Shown here in pieces: positions 17,901 through 27,400 of a DNA stretch of 64,000 nt. Under the pieces are notes generated by a model. That model saw nothing but the letters and a program-made list of their open reading frames with translations. It was not told the origin of the DNA and searched no databases. Source of the stretch: Pseudocolwellia sp048296855 (GTDB lineage Bacteria; Pseudomonadota; Gammaproteobacteria; Enterobacterales; Alteromonadaceae); NCBI GenBank assembly GCA_048296855.1, contig CP182631.1; one strand, 5' to 3'. Each line of letters begins with the position of its first letter. The stretch's first letter is position 1. The translations under genes were made by a program, and so were the position numbers.

Positions 17901-18662
17901 TCAATCATTGTTATCAGTTTTAAGCCATTGTACAAATTGTCCAAGTCTTTCATACCAAACAACAGATGTTTGATTTAATGCAGTAGATTGGGGTAGTTTT
18001 TCAAGAAAATTATCATTGCTGCCTTTATAAAAATATCCTGTTGGAGCAGGAATAGGGGTAGTGTTTTGGTTGATAAAATACTGCACAGCTCTTGGCATAT
18101 GGTTAGCATTTGTCACCAACGCGAATTTTTTATTAATTAATAGTGGAGCAATTAATATGGCTTCTTCTTCGGTATCTTTAGGTGAAGGCTGCGTGATTAT
18201 TTTAGCTTCAGGTATTCCTAACGATATAGCAGCATCTTTAACTTTTACAGCATTCGATTTTACATCACCCCCACCATAACCTGAGGTTATAATTGTTGAT
18301 TCTGGATGTAATTGAAAAACCCTAAACGCTTCTATCAGTCGTTGTAATGAGCATGTTTGTAGTTGAGTTAAAGCAGGTAATTCATTATTGGTTGTATGAC
18401 CACACCCTAAAATGACGATGTAGTCTAAGGTCGCATCTTGTTTATTAAAGGTTTTATATTGGTTTTCTATCGGCTTGATAAAGCTATTTGAAATAAAGGG
18501 TGTAGAAGCTATCAACAACACTATAAAACCTAATATGAGAACACCACGGCTAAGTTTTTGATGATATTTAAATAATAAAATAGCAATGAACAATAAGATA
18601 AGTACGATATTAATAGGCATTAATAAAATACCTAAAAGTTTTTTGATAAAGAATAAATCCAT
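17901..18662 (-). CDS. elyC: Envelope biogenesis factor ElyC (DUF218 domain)
   Basis: The 253-residue protein has two N-terminal membrane helices (about 8-28 and 38-56) and a DUF218 domain. It aligns along its length with E. coli ElyC: DYIVILGCGHT, SLQRLIEAFR, ITSGYGGGD, KDTEEEA, ALVTNANHMPRA and a PAPTGY segment. ElyC influences peptidoglycan synthesis and lipid carrier balance at low temperature in E. coli. It is a single gene, convergent with the 3' side of the Nif3-like gene. Confidence 0.88.
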   Translation of the reverse strand: MDLFFIKKLLGILLMPINIVLILLFIAILLFKYHQKLSRGVLILGFIVLLIASTPFISNSFIKPIENQYKTFNKQDATLDYIVILGCGHTTNNELPALTQLQTCSLQRLIEAFRVFQLHPESTIITSGYGGGDVKSNAVKVKDAAISLGIPEAKIITQPSPKDTEEEAILIAPLLINKKFALVTNANHMPRAVQYFINQNTTPIPAPTGYFYKGSNDNFLEKLPQSTALNQTSVVWYERLGQFVQWLKTDNND

Positions 18663-18825
18663 GAATATTTAATTAAATTAATACGTTTAGTTGAGTATAA
18701 CGATTAGTAAAACATTATTCTTTCGATTTTTTCAAATAGCCATCTAAAAGGCTATTGCATTGCTTTTGTATTTAGTGTCTAATACGCATCGTTAAATGCT
18801 ACTAATTCTTTATTAGTATTTTTTA

Positions 18826-18996
18826 ATACCAGAAGAGGTGCGATAGCCAGGTAAATAATATGAGGAAGCCAATATTCCGATGATTATTATTGAGGGGGAC
18901 TACCGCCGAGAATATTACTGTTAATGGCACATAATATTCGGTCGCTAGGGTTGAATCCTTAGGGCTGTCACCATGTTGGTGGAGAGCTTCTGGCTG
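18826..18996 (+). promoter_or_regulatory. Lysine riboswitch (L box)
   Basis: This region upstream of lysC shows the lysine riboswitch core: P1 stem CCAGAAG (18829-18835) with CTTCTGG (18987-18993), AGAGGTGCG after the 5' P1 strand, GAGGAAGCC, GGGGGACTACCGCCGA, and the 3' block CTGTCACCATGTTGGTGGAG. Lysine binding should repress the downstream gene. No strong terminator follows. A short hairpin (ACGTTT/AAACGT, 19061-19075) lies just before the AGGGAGA ribosome site, so control may act on translation. Confidence 0.88.
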
Positions 18997-19091
18997 AATG
19001 TTTAGTTATAAGTTCATCTGCACACTAATCCAATCAGTCATGCTCTTCCTTATTTTTTAAACGTTTACTAAACGTATTTAGGGAGACTTTA

Positions 19092-19154
19092 ATGTTAAAT
19101 ATCTCACAAACAAATTCTATTCAATTATCTCATTCAATAAGAGCGAGTTTATAA
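19092..19154 (+). CDS. 20-codon leader ORF overlapping lysC start
   Basis: ATG at 19092 follows AGGGAGA (19079-19085) at ideal spacing, better than the ribosome site of lysC itself. The 20 codons (MLNISQTNSI then QLSHSIRASL) end in TAA at 19152-19154, which shares its last A with the lysC ATG. The peptide contains no lysine, so it is not a classic attenuator. The TAATG overlap suggests that lysC translation is coupled to this leader, placing the riboswitch-controlled ribosome site one ORF upstream of lysC. Confidence 0.6.
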   Translation: MLNISQTNSIQLSHSIRASL

Positions 19155-20515
19155 TGTCTACTGTAAAAAACTTAACTGTATCGAAATTTGGTGGAACAAG
19201 TGTTGCTGATTTTGATGCAATGCTTAGATGCGCAAATATAATTAAAAGTGACGCAGCTAATAAAGTTGTGGTTGTTTCAGCAAGCTCAGGTGTAACGAAT
19301 TATTTGGTGCGTTTAAGTCAGCCTCAAATTTCACAAGACGAACAACTAGACATTGTTAATAAAATAAAAGCAATTCAATTCAATATTACTCAACATTTAA
19401 GTAAAGAGCTTGAGTTAAATGAAAGAGTAGAGCAGTTACTGGCTGAACTTACTCAGCACGCAAAAGAACAATCATTAAATCATAGTTTACGTATTGCCGA
19501 CGCTATCCTTTCATATGGTGAGCAACTTAGCTCAATTATATTTGCAGAAGTATTACAAACCATAGGTGTAAACGGTAAAGCGTTTGATGTTCGCCAAATA
19601 ATGAAAACAAATAGTTTATTTGGTAAAGCGGTGGTTGATCTTGATGCATTAAAAACAAATACCACGCAAGTGCTACTTCCTGAACTTGAAAGCAATGTCA
19701 TTGTGACACAAGGATTTATTGGTCAAAATGAAGCTGGGCAAACAACAACTTTGGGTAGAGGTGGATCTGATTACAGCGCTGCGCTTTTAGCTGAAGCATT
19801 AAATGCTAACGATTTAGCTATTTGGACCGATGTTGTAGGCATTTTCACAACAGATCCTCGTATTACTGATCAAGCGCGAGCGATTAAAGAAATCAGTTTT
19901 GGTGAAGCTGCAGAAATGGCAACCTTTGGTGCTAAAATTTTGCATCCTGCCACGTTAATTCCTGCCATGAGACAAAACATTCCTGTTTTTGTAGGTAGTA
20001 GTAAAGCGCCTGAACAAGGTGGTACACGTATTCAAAAAGCGGTTGACTCTGCACCTACATATCGTTCAATTGCTTTAAGACGAGAACAAACTCTAGTTAC
20101 CGTTAAAAGTCCTGAAATGCTTCATGCAAGTGGATTTTTAGCAAAAGTATTTACTATTTTAGCCAAGCATGAACTGAGTGTAGACCTTATTACCACAAGT
20201 GAAATTAGTATTGCACTAACCTTTGATAATCCAGCTGGTTCTACACAAGCGGTTATTACCAAAGCGGTTGTTGAAGATTTAGAGCAACTTTGTGAAGTAA
20301 AAGTTGAACATGGTTTATCATTAGTGGCTGTTATTGGTAATAATATTCATACCACAAGCGGTATAGGTAATGTTATTTTTGATGCTGTTGACGGTGTAAA
20401 TATTCGAATGATTTGCCAAGGAGCAAGTGCACACAATTTGTGTTTCTTAGTACCAGAAAGCGAAGCTAATAAAGTGGTTGAAACCTTACACCGCAGACTT
20501 TTTCCTTTATCATAA
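19154..20515 (+). CDS. lysC: Lysine-sensitive aspartokinase III
   Basis: This 453-residue enzyme phosphorylates aspartate, the first step towards lysine, threonine and methionine. The kinase domain has SKFGGTSVAD at residues 10-19, GRGGSDYSAALLAEAL near 205-220 and WTDVVGIFTTDPR. Two ACT regulatory domains follow from about 310 (RREQTLVTVKSPEMLHASGFLAKVFTIL; LVAVIGNNIHTTSGIGNVIF). Length and ACT layout match monofunctional LysC. A lysine riboswitch and a 20-codon leader ORF precede it. Confidence 0.95.
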   Translation: MSTVKNLTVSKFGGTSVADFDAMLRCANIIKSDAANKVVVVSASSGVTNYLVRLSQPQISQDEQLDIVNKIKAIQFNITQHLSKELELNERVEQLLAELTQHAKEQSLNHSLRIADAILSYGEQLSSIIFAEVLQTIGVNGKAFDVRQIMKTNSLFGKAVVDLDALKTNTTQVLLPELESNVIVTQGFIGQNEAGQTTTLGRGGSDYSAALLAEALNANDLAIWTDVVGIFTTDPRITDQARAIKEISFGEAAEMATFGAKILHPATLIPAMRQNIPVFVGSSKAPEQGGTRIQKAVDSAPTYRSIALRREQTLVTVKSPEMLHASGFLAKVFTILAKHELSVDLITTSEISIALTFDNPAGSTQAVITKAVVEDLEQLCEVKVEHGLSLVAVIGNNIHTTSGIGNVIFDAVDGVNIRMICQGASAHNLCFLVPESEANKVVETLHRRLFPLS

Positions 20516-20522
20516 TAGGATG

Positions 20523-20557
20523 GTCATACTAAATAGATGCATTTGTTTGGTATGACT
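20523..20557 (+). terminator. Possible lysC terminator hairpin
   Basis: GTCATACTAAA pairs with TTTGGTATGAC (one T-G pair) 7 bases after the lysC stop. No T-run follows. Confidence 0.35.
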
Positions 20558-20741
20558 CCAGATATGCTTAAATTGCATATTTTAGAATGCCTAATTGTTA
20601 TTATTTTAAGATTATGGCTATAAATGAAGTTTTTGTTAATAAAGTATTAAATTATTGTTTTAAAAATATTGAACAATGATTATAGTACGTACTATATCGG
20701 CTAACTTTTTAGGTGGTCATTAACTTCATTATAGGTGAAAT

Positions 20742-21224
20742 ATGTTAGAAAACAGCGATTTAAAAAATATTAACTCAATACTTTTTGTGTGTATGGGCAA
20801 TATTTGTCGCTCACCGAGTGCTGAAGCTGTTTTCAGATATAAAGCTAATCAAGCGGGTTTATCTATTTTAGTTGATTCAGCAGGAACGATTGGATCTCAT
20901 GCAAGAGAAAAACCGGATCATCGCGCTCAAAAAGCAGGCATGGCTCGAGGTTATTCTTTCGACAAAATTAAAGCACGTAAAGTTGTAGAGAAAGATTTTG
21001 ATACTTTCGATCTTGTACTTGCTATGGATAGCGACAATGTTAAAAACCTCAAAAAAATAGCACCTGAACATCTACATTATAAAATTCAACTCTTTCTTGA
21101 TTACGCTAATAATCATGAAGAATCTGAAGTACCAGATCCTTACTATGGTGGCGCAAAAGGTTTTCAGTTTGTTATAGATTTAGTTGAAGACGCTAGTGAT
21201 GGTCTGTTAGCTAAACTAAAGTAA
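20742..21224 (+). CDS. Low-molecular-weight protein tyrosine phosphatase
   Basis: The 160-residue protein has the CX5R P-loop near its N-terminus (FVCMGNICRSPSAEAVF) and the general-acid Asp in VPDPYYGG near residue 129, both intact. These enzymes dephosphorylate phosphotyrosine. It stands alone, without a Wzc-type kinase, and is closer to the stand-alone type than to capsule-linked Wzb, as judged by context only. Confidence 0.93.
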   Translation: MLENSDLKNINSILFVCMGNICRSPSAEAVFRYKANQAGLSILVDSAGTIGSHAREKPDHRAQKAGMARGYSFDKIKARKVVEKDFDTFDLVLAMDSDNVKNLKKIAPEHLHYKIQLFLDYANNHEESEVPDPYYGGAKGFQFVIDLVEDASDGLLAKLK

Positions 21225-21248
21225 GCTCTTTTATTTATCAATAAGCAT

Positions 21249-21281
21249 AAAGGTGCATAATTAATTATTTGTACCTTTTTT
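21249..21281 (+). terminator. Rho-independent terminator after the phosphatase gene
   Basis: AAAGGTGCA and TGTACCTTT form the stem (one G-T pair), followed by a run of T. The remaining gap to 21565 holds no gene. It contains a tandem duplication of 23 bp (21488-21510 and 21511-21533, beginning ATTAATTCACTTAG). Confidence 0.65.
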
Positions 21282-21565
21282 AATTTATACCATTACCCTG
21301 ATAGTTTTTAGTATTCTATTTTCGTCAGCGAAGCCTGCATAATTACCAAACTAGCTGTTGCAAAAAGATGCAGCAAAGGTCAACACGCTCTAATTCCTTT
21401 CAAAATATAAATCTTATGTATACTTTTCATAACAACGTACAATGTAAAACATGAGATTTATTGACTTTTATTCGTATACATTTCGCTATTAATTCACTTA
21501 GTATAAACCTATTAATTCACTTAGTATAAACCTATTAATTAGCACATAAGTAATGGTGAAAATAT

Positions 21566-22405
21566 ATGAATAATCCACTTGTTTCTTCACATTGGTTAAA
21601 CACGAATATCCATAAAAAAGATTTATATATATTAGACGTAAGTGTGGTAACCGTTATAGGTAAAGAGCCTATTACGTATGATGAATTAATCACTATTCCT
21701 AACAGCTACAAAGTGAGTATTGAAGCATTATCTAATTTACGATCACAAGCTATACACGCTTTTCCTTTAAAAGAAGATATTCAACAACTTGCGAAAAAAA
21801 TAGGTTTTACAAAGCAAAGTACTTTAGTGCTTTACGATAATCAGGGAATATATTCTTCACCTAGAGCTTGGTGGGTTTTTAAGTCGTTTGGTTTTGAGCA
21901 TGTTTTTATTTTAAATGGCGGTTTACCCAAGTGGATTCAAGATGGCTATTTAACTGAAGATCGCCATGTCGAAGCTTTAAAACCAATAGATGAAATAATC
22001 GAACCTAATTATAATCCTCAGTTATTGGTTACTAGTCATGATGTACTTAATAACATAACTTCAGAAACAGCTTTAGTTATTGATGTACGTTCAAAAGGGC
22101 GCTTTATGGGTATAGAACCTGAACCACGTCCTGGTGTTAGGTCAGGACATATTCCCAACTCAGTTAATTTACCTTTTGTTGATGTTCTTAATTCAATAGA
22201 ATATAAAAGTATTGAAGAATTAAAAGCGGTATTTGAAAGTATATGTGGCAGTAAAATTTCATTGATATTTTCGTGCGGAACAGGTGTTACAGCGAGTATT
22301 GTTCTTGTTGCTGCTTATATTGTTGGGTTTGATGATGTACGTTTATATGCAGGCTCTTGGGCGGAGTGGGGCGCTGATGATTCACTCCCCATTTCAAAAG
22401 AGTAA
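21566..22405 (+). CDS. sseA: Sulfurtransferase with two rhodanese domains (SseA-like)
   Basis: This 279-residue protein has two rhodanese domains, the first inactive (residues 1-135) and the second active. The catalytic loop is SCGTGVTAS with Cys near residue 235; the CG-x-G-VTA form is typical of 3-mercaptopyruvate sulfurtransferase rather than thiosulfate sulfurtransferase. VIDVRSKGRFMGIEPEPRPGVRSGHIPNS is the domain 2 signature. It should move sulfur from 3-mercaptopyruvate to cyanide or thiol acceptors. Confidence 0.9.
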   Translation: MNNPLVSSHWLNTNIHKKDLYILDVSVVTVIGKEPITYDELITIPNSYKVSIEALSNLRSQAIHAFPLKEDIQQLAKKIGFTKQSTLVLYDNQGIYSSPRAWWVFKSFGFEHVFILNGGLPKWIQDGYLTEDRHVEALKPIDEIIEPNYNPQLLVTSHDVLNNITSETALVIDVRSKGRFMGIEPEPRPGVRSGHIPNSVNLPFVDVLNSIEYKSIEELKAVFESICGSKISLIFSCGTGVTASIVLVAAYIVGFDDVRLYAGSWAEWGADDSLPISKE

Positions 22406-22496
22406 TTCCCATCCACTAATGAAATGTATCTCATTAAAAAATAATCATTTAATAAATTTATAAAGTCGTTTTGATTATTAGAACAAGGACATTGTT

Positions 22497-22838
22497 TTGA
22501 ATATTACCTTAAAAGCCGTTTTACTTTCAGCACTTGTATATCCTGGTGCAGGTCATTTCATTTTAGATAAACGCATAACGTGTGTTGTGATTGCATGTGC
22601 TTTTACTCTACCTTTACTTTTTTTATTCAGCGATATTATTCAGGTGGCACAAAGCTTAGCTGACCAAATTACTGCTGGGCACATACCACTCGATGTTATT
22701 GAAATAAGGCATCACATAGATGCCGAACTTGAAAATATGACTGGTTTTAGTTTTTATATGTATGGATTAGGCATTATTTGGTTGATAGGAATAATAGATG
22801 CGTATCGATTGGGGAAAGCTGTTAGTCATTTAAAATAG
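22497..22838 (+). CDS. Small membrane protein of unknown function
   Basis: This 113-residue protein starts at TTG 22497 with AAGGAC seven bases upstream. It has three hydrophobic stretches (about 5-22, 28-52, 85-105) and an N-terminal LVYPGAGHFILDKR motif resembling the PGLGHxYxGK motif of TM2-like or DUF6677-like small proteins. No specific function is recognised. It ends before a strong bidirectional terminator. Confidence 0.7.
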   Translation: MNITLKAVLLSALVYPGAGHFILDKRITCVVIACAFTLPLLFLFSDIIQVAQSLADQITAGHIPLDVIEIRHHIDAELENMTGFSFYMYGLGIIWLIGIIDAYRLGKAVSHLK

Positions 22839-22849
22839 AGAATATTTTA

Positions 22850-22885
22850 TTATTCAGCTTTAAAAAAACGTTTAAAGCTGAATAA
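22850..22885. terminator. Bidirectional terminator
   Basis: A perfect 15-bp stem (TTATTCAGCTTTAAA with its complement) lies between the convergent small membrane protein gene and the DAHP synthase gene, A/T-rich on both sides. Confidence 0.8.
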
Positions 22886-22901
22886 AATAAAGAAATAAAA
22901 A

Positions 22902-23984
22902 CTATTTAGCGCGTGCAACTTTTACTGCGTTGGCTAGCACGTTAAGTATTTCTTCACTTTCCGTTAAGTTTACACAAGCATCGGTAATACTTTGTCCGTA
23001 GGTTAACGAGTCAATTGATTCAACTTTTTGATTACCTTCAACTAAAAAGCTTTCTACCATTAAACCAAATATAGATGTTTCACCGTTTTTAATTTGATCT
23101 GCAATTGAATTTGCAACATCTATCTGTTTTTTATGATCTTTGTAGCTATTTCCATGACTACAATCCACCATTAATTTGGTCTGAATACTCGCTTTTTCTA
23201 ATGATTCACGCGTTTTTTTTATATCTTCTTCATGGTAATTCGGAGTTTTGCCACCACGTAAAATTACATGAGCGTGCGGGTTACCATGTGTTTGATAGAT
23301 ACACATTTGGCCACTTTTGTCTGGTGAATATAAAACATGAGGTACACTTGAAGCTTTAATGGCATCTAAAGCTATTTGAATATTACCGTCAGTTCCATTT
23401 TTAAAACCTACTGGACATGAAAGAGCTGAAGCCAATTCTCGGTGAACTTGGCTTTCTGTTGTACGTGCACCAATAGCTCCCCAACTGATCAAATCAGAAA
23501 TATATTGTCCGGTTACCATATCTAAAAACTCAGTACCGGCAGATAAACCTAATCTATTAATGTCCATTAACAAATTACGCGCAAGGTTTAACCCTTTGGC
23601 TACGTTGAATGATTTATCTAAATTAGGATCACTTATTAAACCTTTCCAACCTACGGTTGTTCTAGGTTTTTCAAAATAAACACGCATTACAATTAACAGC
23701 TCGTTTTTATGCTTATTACTTAATACTTTAAGTTTTTTTGCGTAATCAATAGCGGCTTCGGTGTCATGAATTGAACAAGGACCAATAACAAGAAGTAGTC
23801 TGTCGTCTTCACCGGTTATGATGCTTTCAATGTTTTTTCTACTTTCGATAATAAAATCAGCGGTTTCTTGATCAAGAGGAATTTGATTAGCTAACTCTGC
23901 TGGAGAAACTAAGTTATCAATAAGGGTTGTACGTAATTCATCAGTTTTAATTGTCATGGGCATTTCTAAAAGAGTTGTACTCAA
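22902..23984 (-). CDS. 3-deoxy-7-phosphoheptulonate synthase (DAHP synthase, class I)
   Basis: The 360-residue enzyme condenses phosphoenolpyruvate and erythrose 4-phosphate in the first step of the shikimate pathway. Family motifs are LLVIGPCSIHD (about 66-76), VYFEKPRTTVGWKGLI (about 102-117), SAGTEFLD, WGAIGARTTESQ, GFKNGTDG, and VDCSHGNSYKDHKKQ. Length and sequence match the AroF/AroG/AroH group. Which aromatic amino acid regulates it cannot be told by eye, so no symbol is given. Confidence 0.95.
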   Translation of the reverse strand: MSTTLLEMPMTIKTDELRTTLIDNLVSPAELANQIPLDQETADFIIESRKNIESIITGEDDRLLLVIGPCSIHDTEAAIDYAKKLKVLSNKHKNELLIVMRVYFEKPRTTVGWKGLISDPNLDKSFNVAKGLNLARNLLMDINRLGLSAGTEFLDMVTGQYISDLISWGAIGARTTESQVHRELASALSCPVGFKNGTDGNIQIALDAIKASSVPHVLYSPDKSGQMCIYQTHGNPHAHVILRGGKTPNYHEEDIKKTRESLEKASIQTKLMVDCSHGNSYKDHKKQIDVANSIADQIKNGETSIFGLMVESFLVEGNQKVESIDSLTYGQSITDACVNLTESEEILNVLANAVKVARAK

Positions 23985-24207
23985 AGTTGATCGGTAAATA
24001 TTATGAATAAATTGTACAGGTAAAAAGCATGTTAGTTAATGATTAGCGTAATTATTATTTTTATAAAACGCATTCAAAGTACACATTTATTAACATACAC
24101 TTTATAAGTAAAAAATTTTGAATGATTTAGGTTTGTGATCATCATTTATTAATTATGGCGTGATATACTAGCAAACATCTTAAACGTTGCTGAAATATAA
24201 TAATTAC

Positions 24208-27200
24208 ATGTTACCTAGGATTGATCACCTCGAAGTCGTAGCTCCGCTATATCAAGAATTTGCCCGTTTATTACAAACTAAGCCCTATCAAGGCGATATT
24301 AGTTGTCAATATAGCGCTCGTTTATCTGTTGCAACAGATAACAGCGTATATCAACAATTACCGCAATTAGTGTTAAATCCACGTAATAAATTCGATATTC
24401 AAATAATTACTCAACTCGCTAATGAAGAAAAATTTAATAACATTAAATTTAGCGCAAGAGGTGGTGGCACAGGCACTAATGGACAAAGTTTAACACCGGG
24501 TATAGTAGTTGATTTATCTAAATACATGAATCGTATTTTAGAAATCAACATAAAAGAAAATTGGGTTAAAGTTGAAGCAGGCGTAGTTAAAGATCAACTT
24601 AACGATTACTTACGTCCATTTGGTTTCTTTTTCTCTCCTGACTTATCTACAAGTAACCGTGCAACTATTGGGGGCATGGTTAATACGGATGCTTCAGGAC
24701 AAGGTTCTTTGGTATACGGGAAAACCTCTGATCATGTTTTAGGGTTGGAGTCTATTTTAGCGAATGGTGATTTTTTAAAAACATCACCTATGAGCATGGA
24801 TGAAGCTGTAGAGCTTTCTAAACAAGAAACAAGTTTAGGTAAAATTCTTAAGCAAATTCTTTCATCTTGCAAAGATAACCGTGAACAAATTATTGAAAAA
24901 TTTCCACGTTTAAATCGTTTTTTAACAGGATATGATTTAGAGCATGTGTTTAATGATGACTTAACGCAAGTTGATTTAAGTAGAATAATTACAGGCTCTG
25001 AAGGTTCATTAGCATTTGTATGCGAAGCGAAACTAAACCTAACACCTATATTAAAAGCTAAAACGTTAATCAACATAAAATACGATAGCTTTGATTCAGC
25101 GTTAAGGCATTCACCTGCATTAGTTGAAGCAAAAGCCACATCTGTTGAAACCATTGACAGTAAAGTCCTTAATCTTGCTAAACAAGATATTATTTGGCAT
25201 TCAGTAAGTGACTTAATTACTGATGTTGAAGGTAAGGTGATGGATGGTCTTAACGTAGTTGAATACAATGGAATTACTGTTGAAGGCTTAGCTGATCAGG
25301 TTGCGGAATTAACAACTCGACTCGACCACGATATTGCAAACAATATTGGCGGGATTATTGGTTACCAAGTTACAAGTGACTTAGCCAGTATTAATAAAAT
25401 GTACGCTATGCGTAAAAAATCTGTAGGTTTATTAGGTAATACTAAAGGTATTCAAAAACCACTCGCTTTTGCTGAAGATACGGCAGTACCACCAGAAAAT
25501 TTAGCTGACTATATTGGCGAATTCAGAGCATTATTAGACAGTTATGATTTACAATATGGAATGTTTGGTCATGTAGATGCAGGGGTTTTGCATGTACGCC
25601 CAGCGCTTGATATGTGCGATCCAGAACAAGAAGTTTTGCTCAGAGAAATATCAGATAAAGTTGTCGCATTAACAGCAAAATATGGCGGTTTAATGTGGGG
25701 CGAGCATGGCAGAGGTTACCGTAGTGAATACGGACCAGAATTTTTTGGTGAAGCACTGTTTTTAGAGTTGCGTAAAATAAAAAGTGTTTTTGACCCATTT
25801 AATAAAATGAATCCAGGTAAAATTTGTACACCTATTGAATCTACTGAAGAGTTAGTCTCGGTTGATGCAATTAAGCGTGGTTTTTATGACAGACAAATTC
25901 CGGTAAAAGTTAAAGAGTCATTTCAGTCAGCATTAGATTGTAATGGTAACGGATTATGTTTTAACTACGATGCCGACAGCCCTATGTGTCCTTCAAGTAA
26001 AGTAACGCGTGACCGTAGACATTCGCCGAAAGGTAGAGCTGGTCTAATGCGCGAGTGGCTACGCTTACTAGAGCATAGGGGAGTAGATATTCTACAATTA
26101 GAGAAAGACGTTAATGGCTGGTCAGTAAAACAACTACTTGACCAAACATTATTTAAAATGAAAAGTCGTTTCTCTAGTGAATATAAAAACGATTTTTCTC
26201 ATGAAGTGATGGAAGCTATGTCAGGCTGTTTAGCATGTAAAGCATGTGCTAGCCAATGTCCGATCAAAGTAGATGTTCCTGACTTTAAAGCGCGTTTTGT
26301 TAACTTATACCACACGCGTTATTTCCGCCCTTTGAAAGATCACTTAGTCGCAAACGTAGAAGTTATTACGCCATTATTAGCTAAGGCACCAAAGTTAGTT
26401 AACAGTGTTTTAGGTACTAAAATTTATGACGCGTTTTCAAGTGCAACAATTGGCTATGTAAACACGCCATTGTTATCAGTACCAACGCTTGATGATAGTG
26501 TTAATACTCATGTTAATAATGGATTATTTGAAGCGTTCGATTTAGAAAAGTTAGAAGCATTAACCGAAGAAGAAAAACAACAATATATATTGATAGTACA
26601 AGATCCATTCACGTCGTTTTATGATGCTAAAACGGTTGAGTCTATGATGTTGTTAGCAAAAAAATGTGGATTTAAACCGGTATTGTTGCCGTTTAAACCG
26701 AACGGTAAAGCACAGCACGTAAAAGGCTTTTTAGCGCGTTTTGCTAAAACAGCTAAAAATGCTGCAGAGTTCTTAAATAAAATACATGCTCTTAATTTAC
26801 CTATGATTGGTTTAGATGCTTCTTTAGTTCTTTGTTATAGAGATGAGTACAAACAAGTTTTAGGTGAAGATCGTGGTGAGTTTAATGTTATGTTAGCCCA
26901 TGAATGGTTACTGCCAAAGCTAGATGTTATTAAAAGTAAATTTCAACTTGCCTCTCCAATAGAATATAAGTTGTTCTCACATTGCACAGAAAAAACAGCT
27001 TTACCTAAAAGTGAAGCACAGTGGATAACTATATTTAATGAGTTAGGCTTGTCTTTACAAAAAGAGAGTGTAGGTTGTTGTGGTATGGCTGGTACATATG
27101 GTCATGAAAAAGTGAATTTAGAAAAGTCTAAAACATTATTTAAATCAAGCTGGGAGCCTAAGTTAGAGCGTTTAAACGCACAACAAATTGTGGCAACTGG

Positions 27201-27282
27201 GTTTTCATGTAGAAGCCAAACTAAACGATTTGCTGATTTAAAAGCGCGACATCCTGCGCAAGTGTTAGCTGAGTTGTTATAA
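24208..27282 (+). CDS. ydiJ: FAD/FeS D-2-hydroxyacid dehydrogenase, YdiJ family
   Basis: This 1024-residue protein aligns with E. coli YdiJ from its first residues (MLPRIDHLEV). The FAD-binding region has ARGGGTGTNGQSLTPGI (about 85-101) and STSNRATIGGMVNTDASGQG; an FAD-oxidase C-terminal domain follows; a 4Fe-4S cluster motif CLACKACASQCP sits near residue 675; and a cysteine-rich C-terminal half carries SVGCCGMAGTYG. YdiJ-type enzymes oxidise D-2-hydroxyglutarate or D-lactate and pass electrons to the respiratory chain. A TTG at 24187 is in frame, but ATG 24208 fits the family start. Confidence 0.92.
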   Translation: MLPRIDHLEVVAPLYQEFARLLQTKPYQGDISCQYSARLSVATDNSVYQQLPQLVLNPRNKFDIQIITQLANEEKFNNIKFSARGGGTGTNGQSLTPGIVVDLSKYMNRILEINIKENWVKVEAGVVKDQLNDYLRPFGFFFSPDLSTSNRATIGGMVNTDASGQGSLVYGKTSDHVLGLESILANGDFLKTSPMSMDEAVELSKQETSLGKILKQILSSCKDNREQIIEKFPRLNRFLTGYDLEHVFNDDLTQVDLSRIITGSEGSLAFVCEAKLNLTPILKAKTLINIKYDSFDSALRHSPALVEAKATSVETIDSKVLNLAKQDIIWHSVSDLITDVEGKVMDGLNVVEYNGITVEGLADQVAELTTRLDHDIANNIGGIIGYQVTSDLASINKMYAMRKKSVGLLGNTKGIQKPLAFAEDTAVPPENLADYIGEFRALLDSYDLQYGMFGHVDAGVLHVRPALDMCDPEQEVLLREISDKVVALTAKYGGLMWGEHGRGYRSEYGPEFFGEALFLELRKIKSVFDPFNKMNPGKICTPIESTEELVSVDAIKRGFYDRQIPVKVKESFQSALDCNGNGLCFNYDADSPMCPSSKVTRDRRHSPKGRAGLMREWLRLLEHRGVDILQLEKDVNGWSVKQLLDQTLFKMKSRFSSEYKNDFSHEVMEAMSGCLACKACASQCPIKVDVPDFKARFVNLYHTRYFRPLKDHLVANVEVITPLLAKAPKLVNSVLGTKIYDAFSSATIGYVNTPLLSVPTLDDSVNTHVNNGLFEAFDLEKLEALTEEEKQQYILIVQDPFTSFYDAKTVESMMLLAKKCGFKPVLLPFKPNGKAQHVKGFLARFAKTAKNAAEFLNKIHALNLPMIGLDASLVLCYRDEYKQVLGEDRGEFNVMLAHEWLLPKLDVIKSKFQLASPIEYKLFSHCTEKTALPKSEAQWITIFNELGLSLQKESVGCCGMAGTYGHEKVNLEKSKTLFKSSWEPKLERLNAQQIVATGFSCRSQTKRFADLKARHPAQVLAELL

Positions 27283-27325
27283 TTTTTTATCAAGTTATTG
27301 ATTTTAAAGGTTAAAAATAATAAAA

Positions 27326-27361
27326 CAAAAAGGTCAGATAAAATTTTATCTGACCTTTTTA
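27326..27361. terminator. Bidirectional rho-independent terminator
   Basis: A perfect stem (AAAAAGGTCAGATAAAA with its complement) ends in a T-run on both strands, between convergent ydiJ and the metalloprotease gene. Confidence 0.88.
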
Positions 27362-27400
27362 TTTGAGGTGGAATTTGTAGTTAAATAGATACAAGAATTA

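Noticed and set aside
17680..17904. 74-codon minus-strand ORF upstream of elyC
   Set aside because: It lies within the inverted-repeat element, crosses its end, and has no ribosome site.
24732..25268. 178-codon minus ORF inside ydiJ, and similar minus ORFs inside lysC, the ExbB gene and DUF2959
   Set aside because: They are fully inside well-supported genes on the other strand, with no ribosome sites or protein-like motifs.
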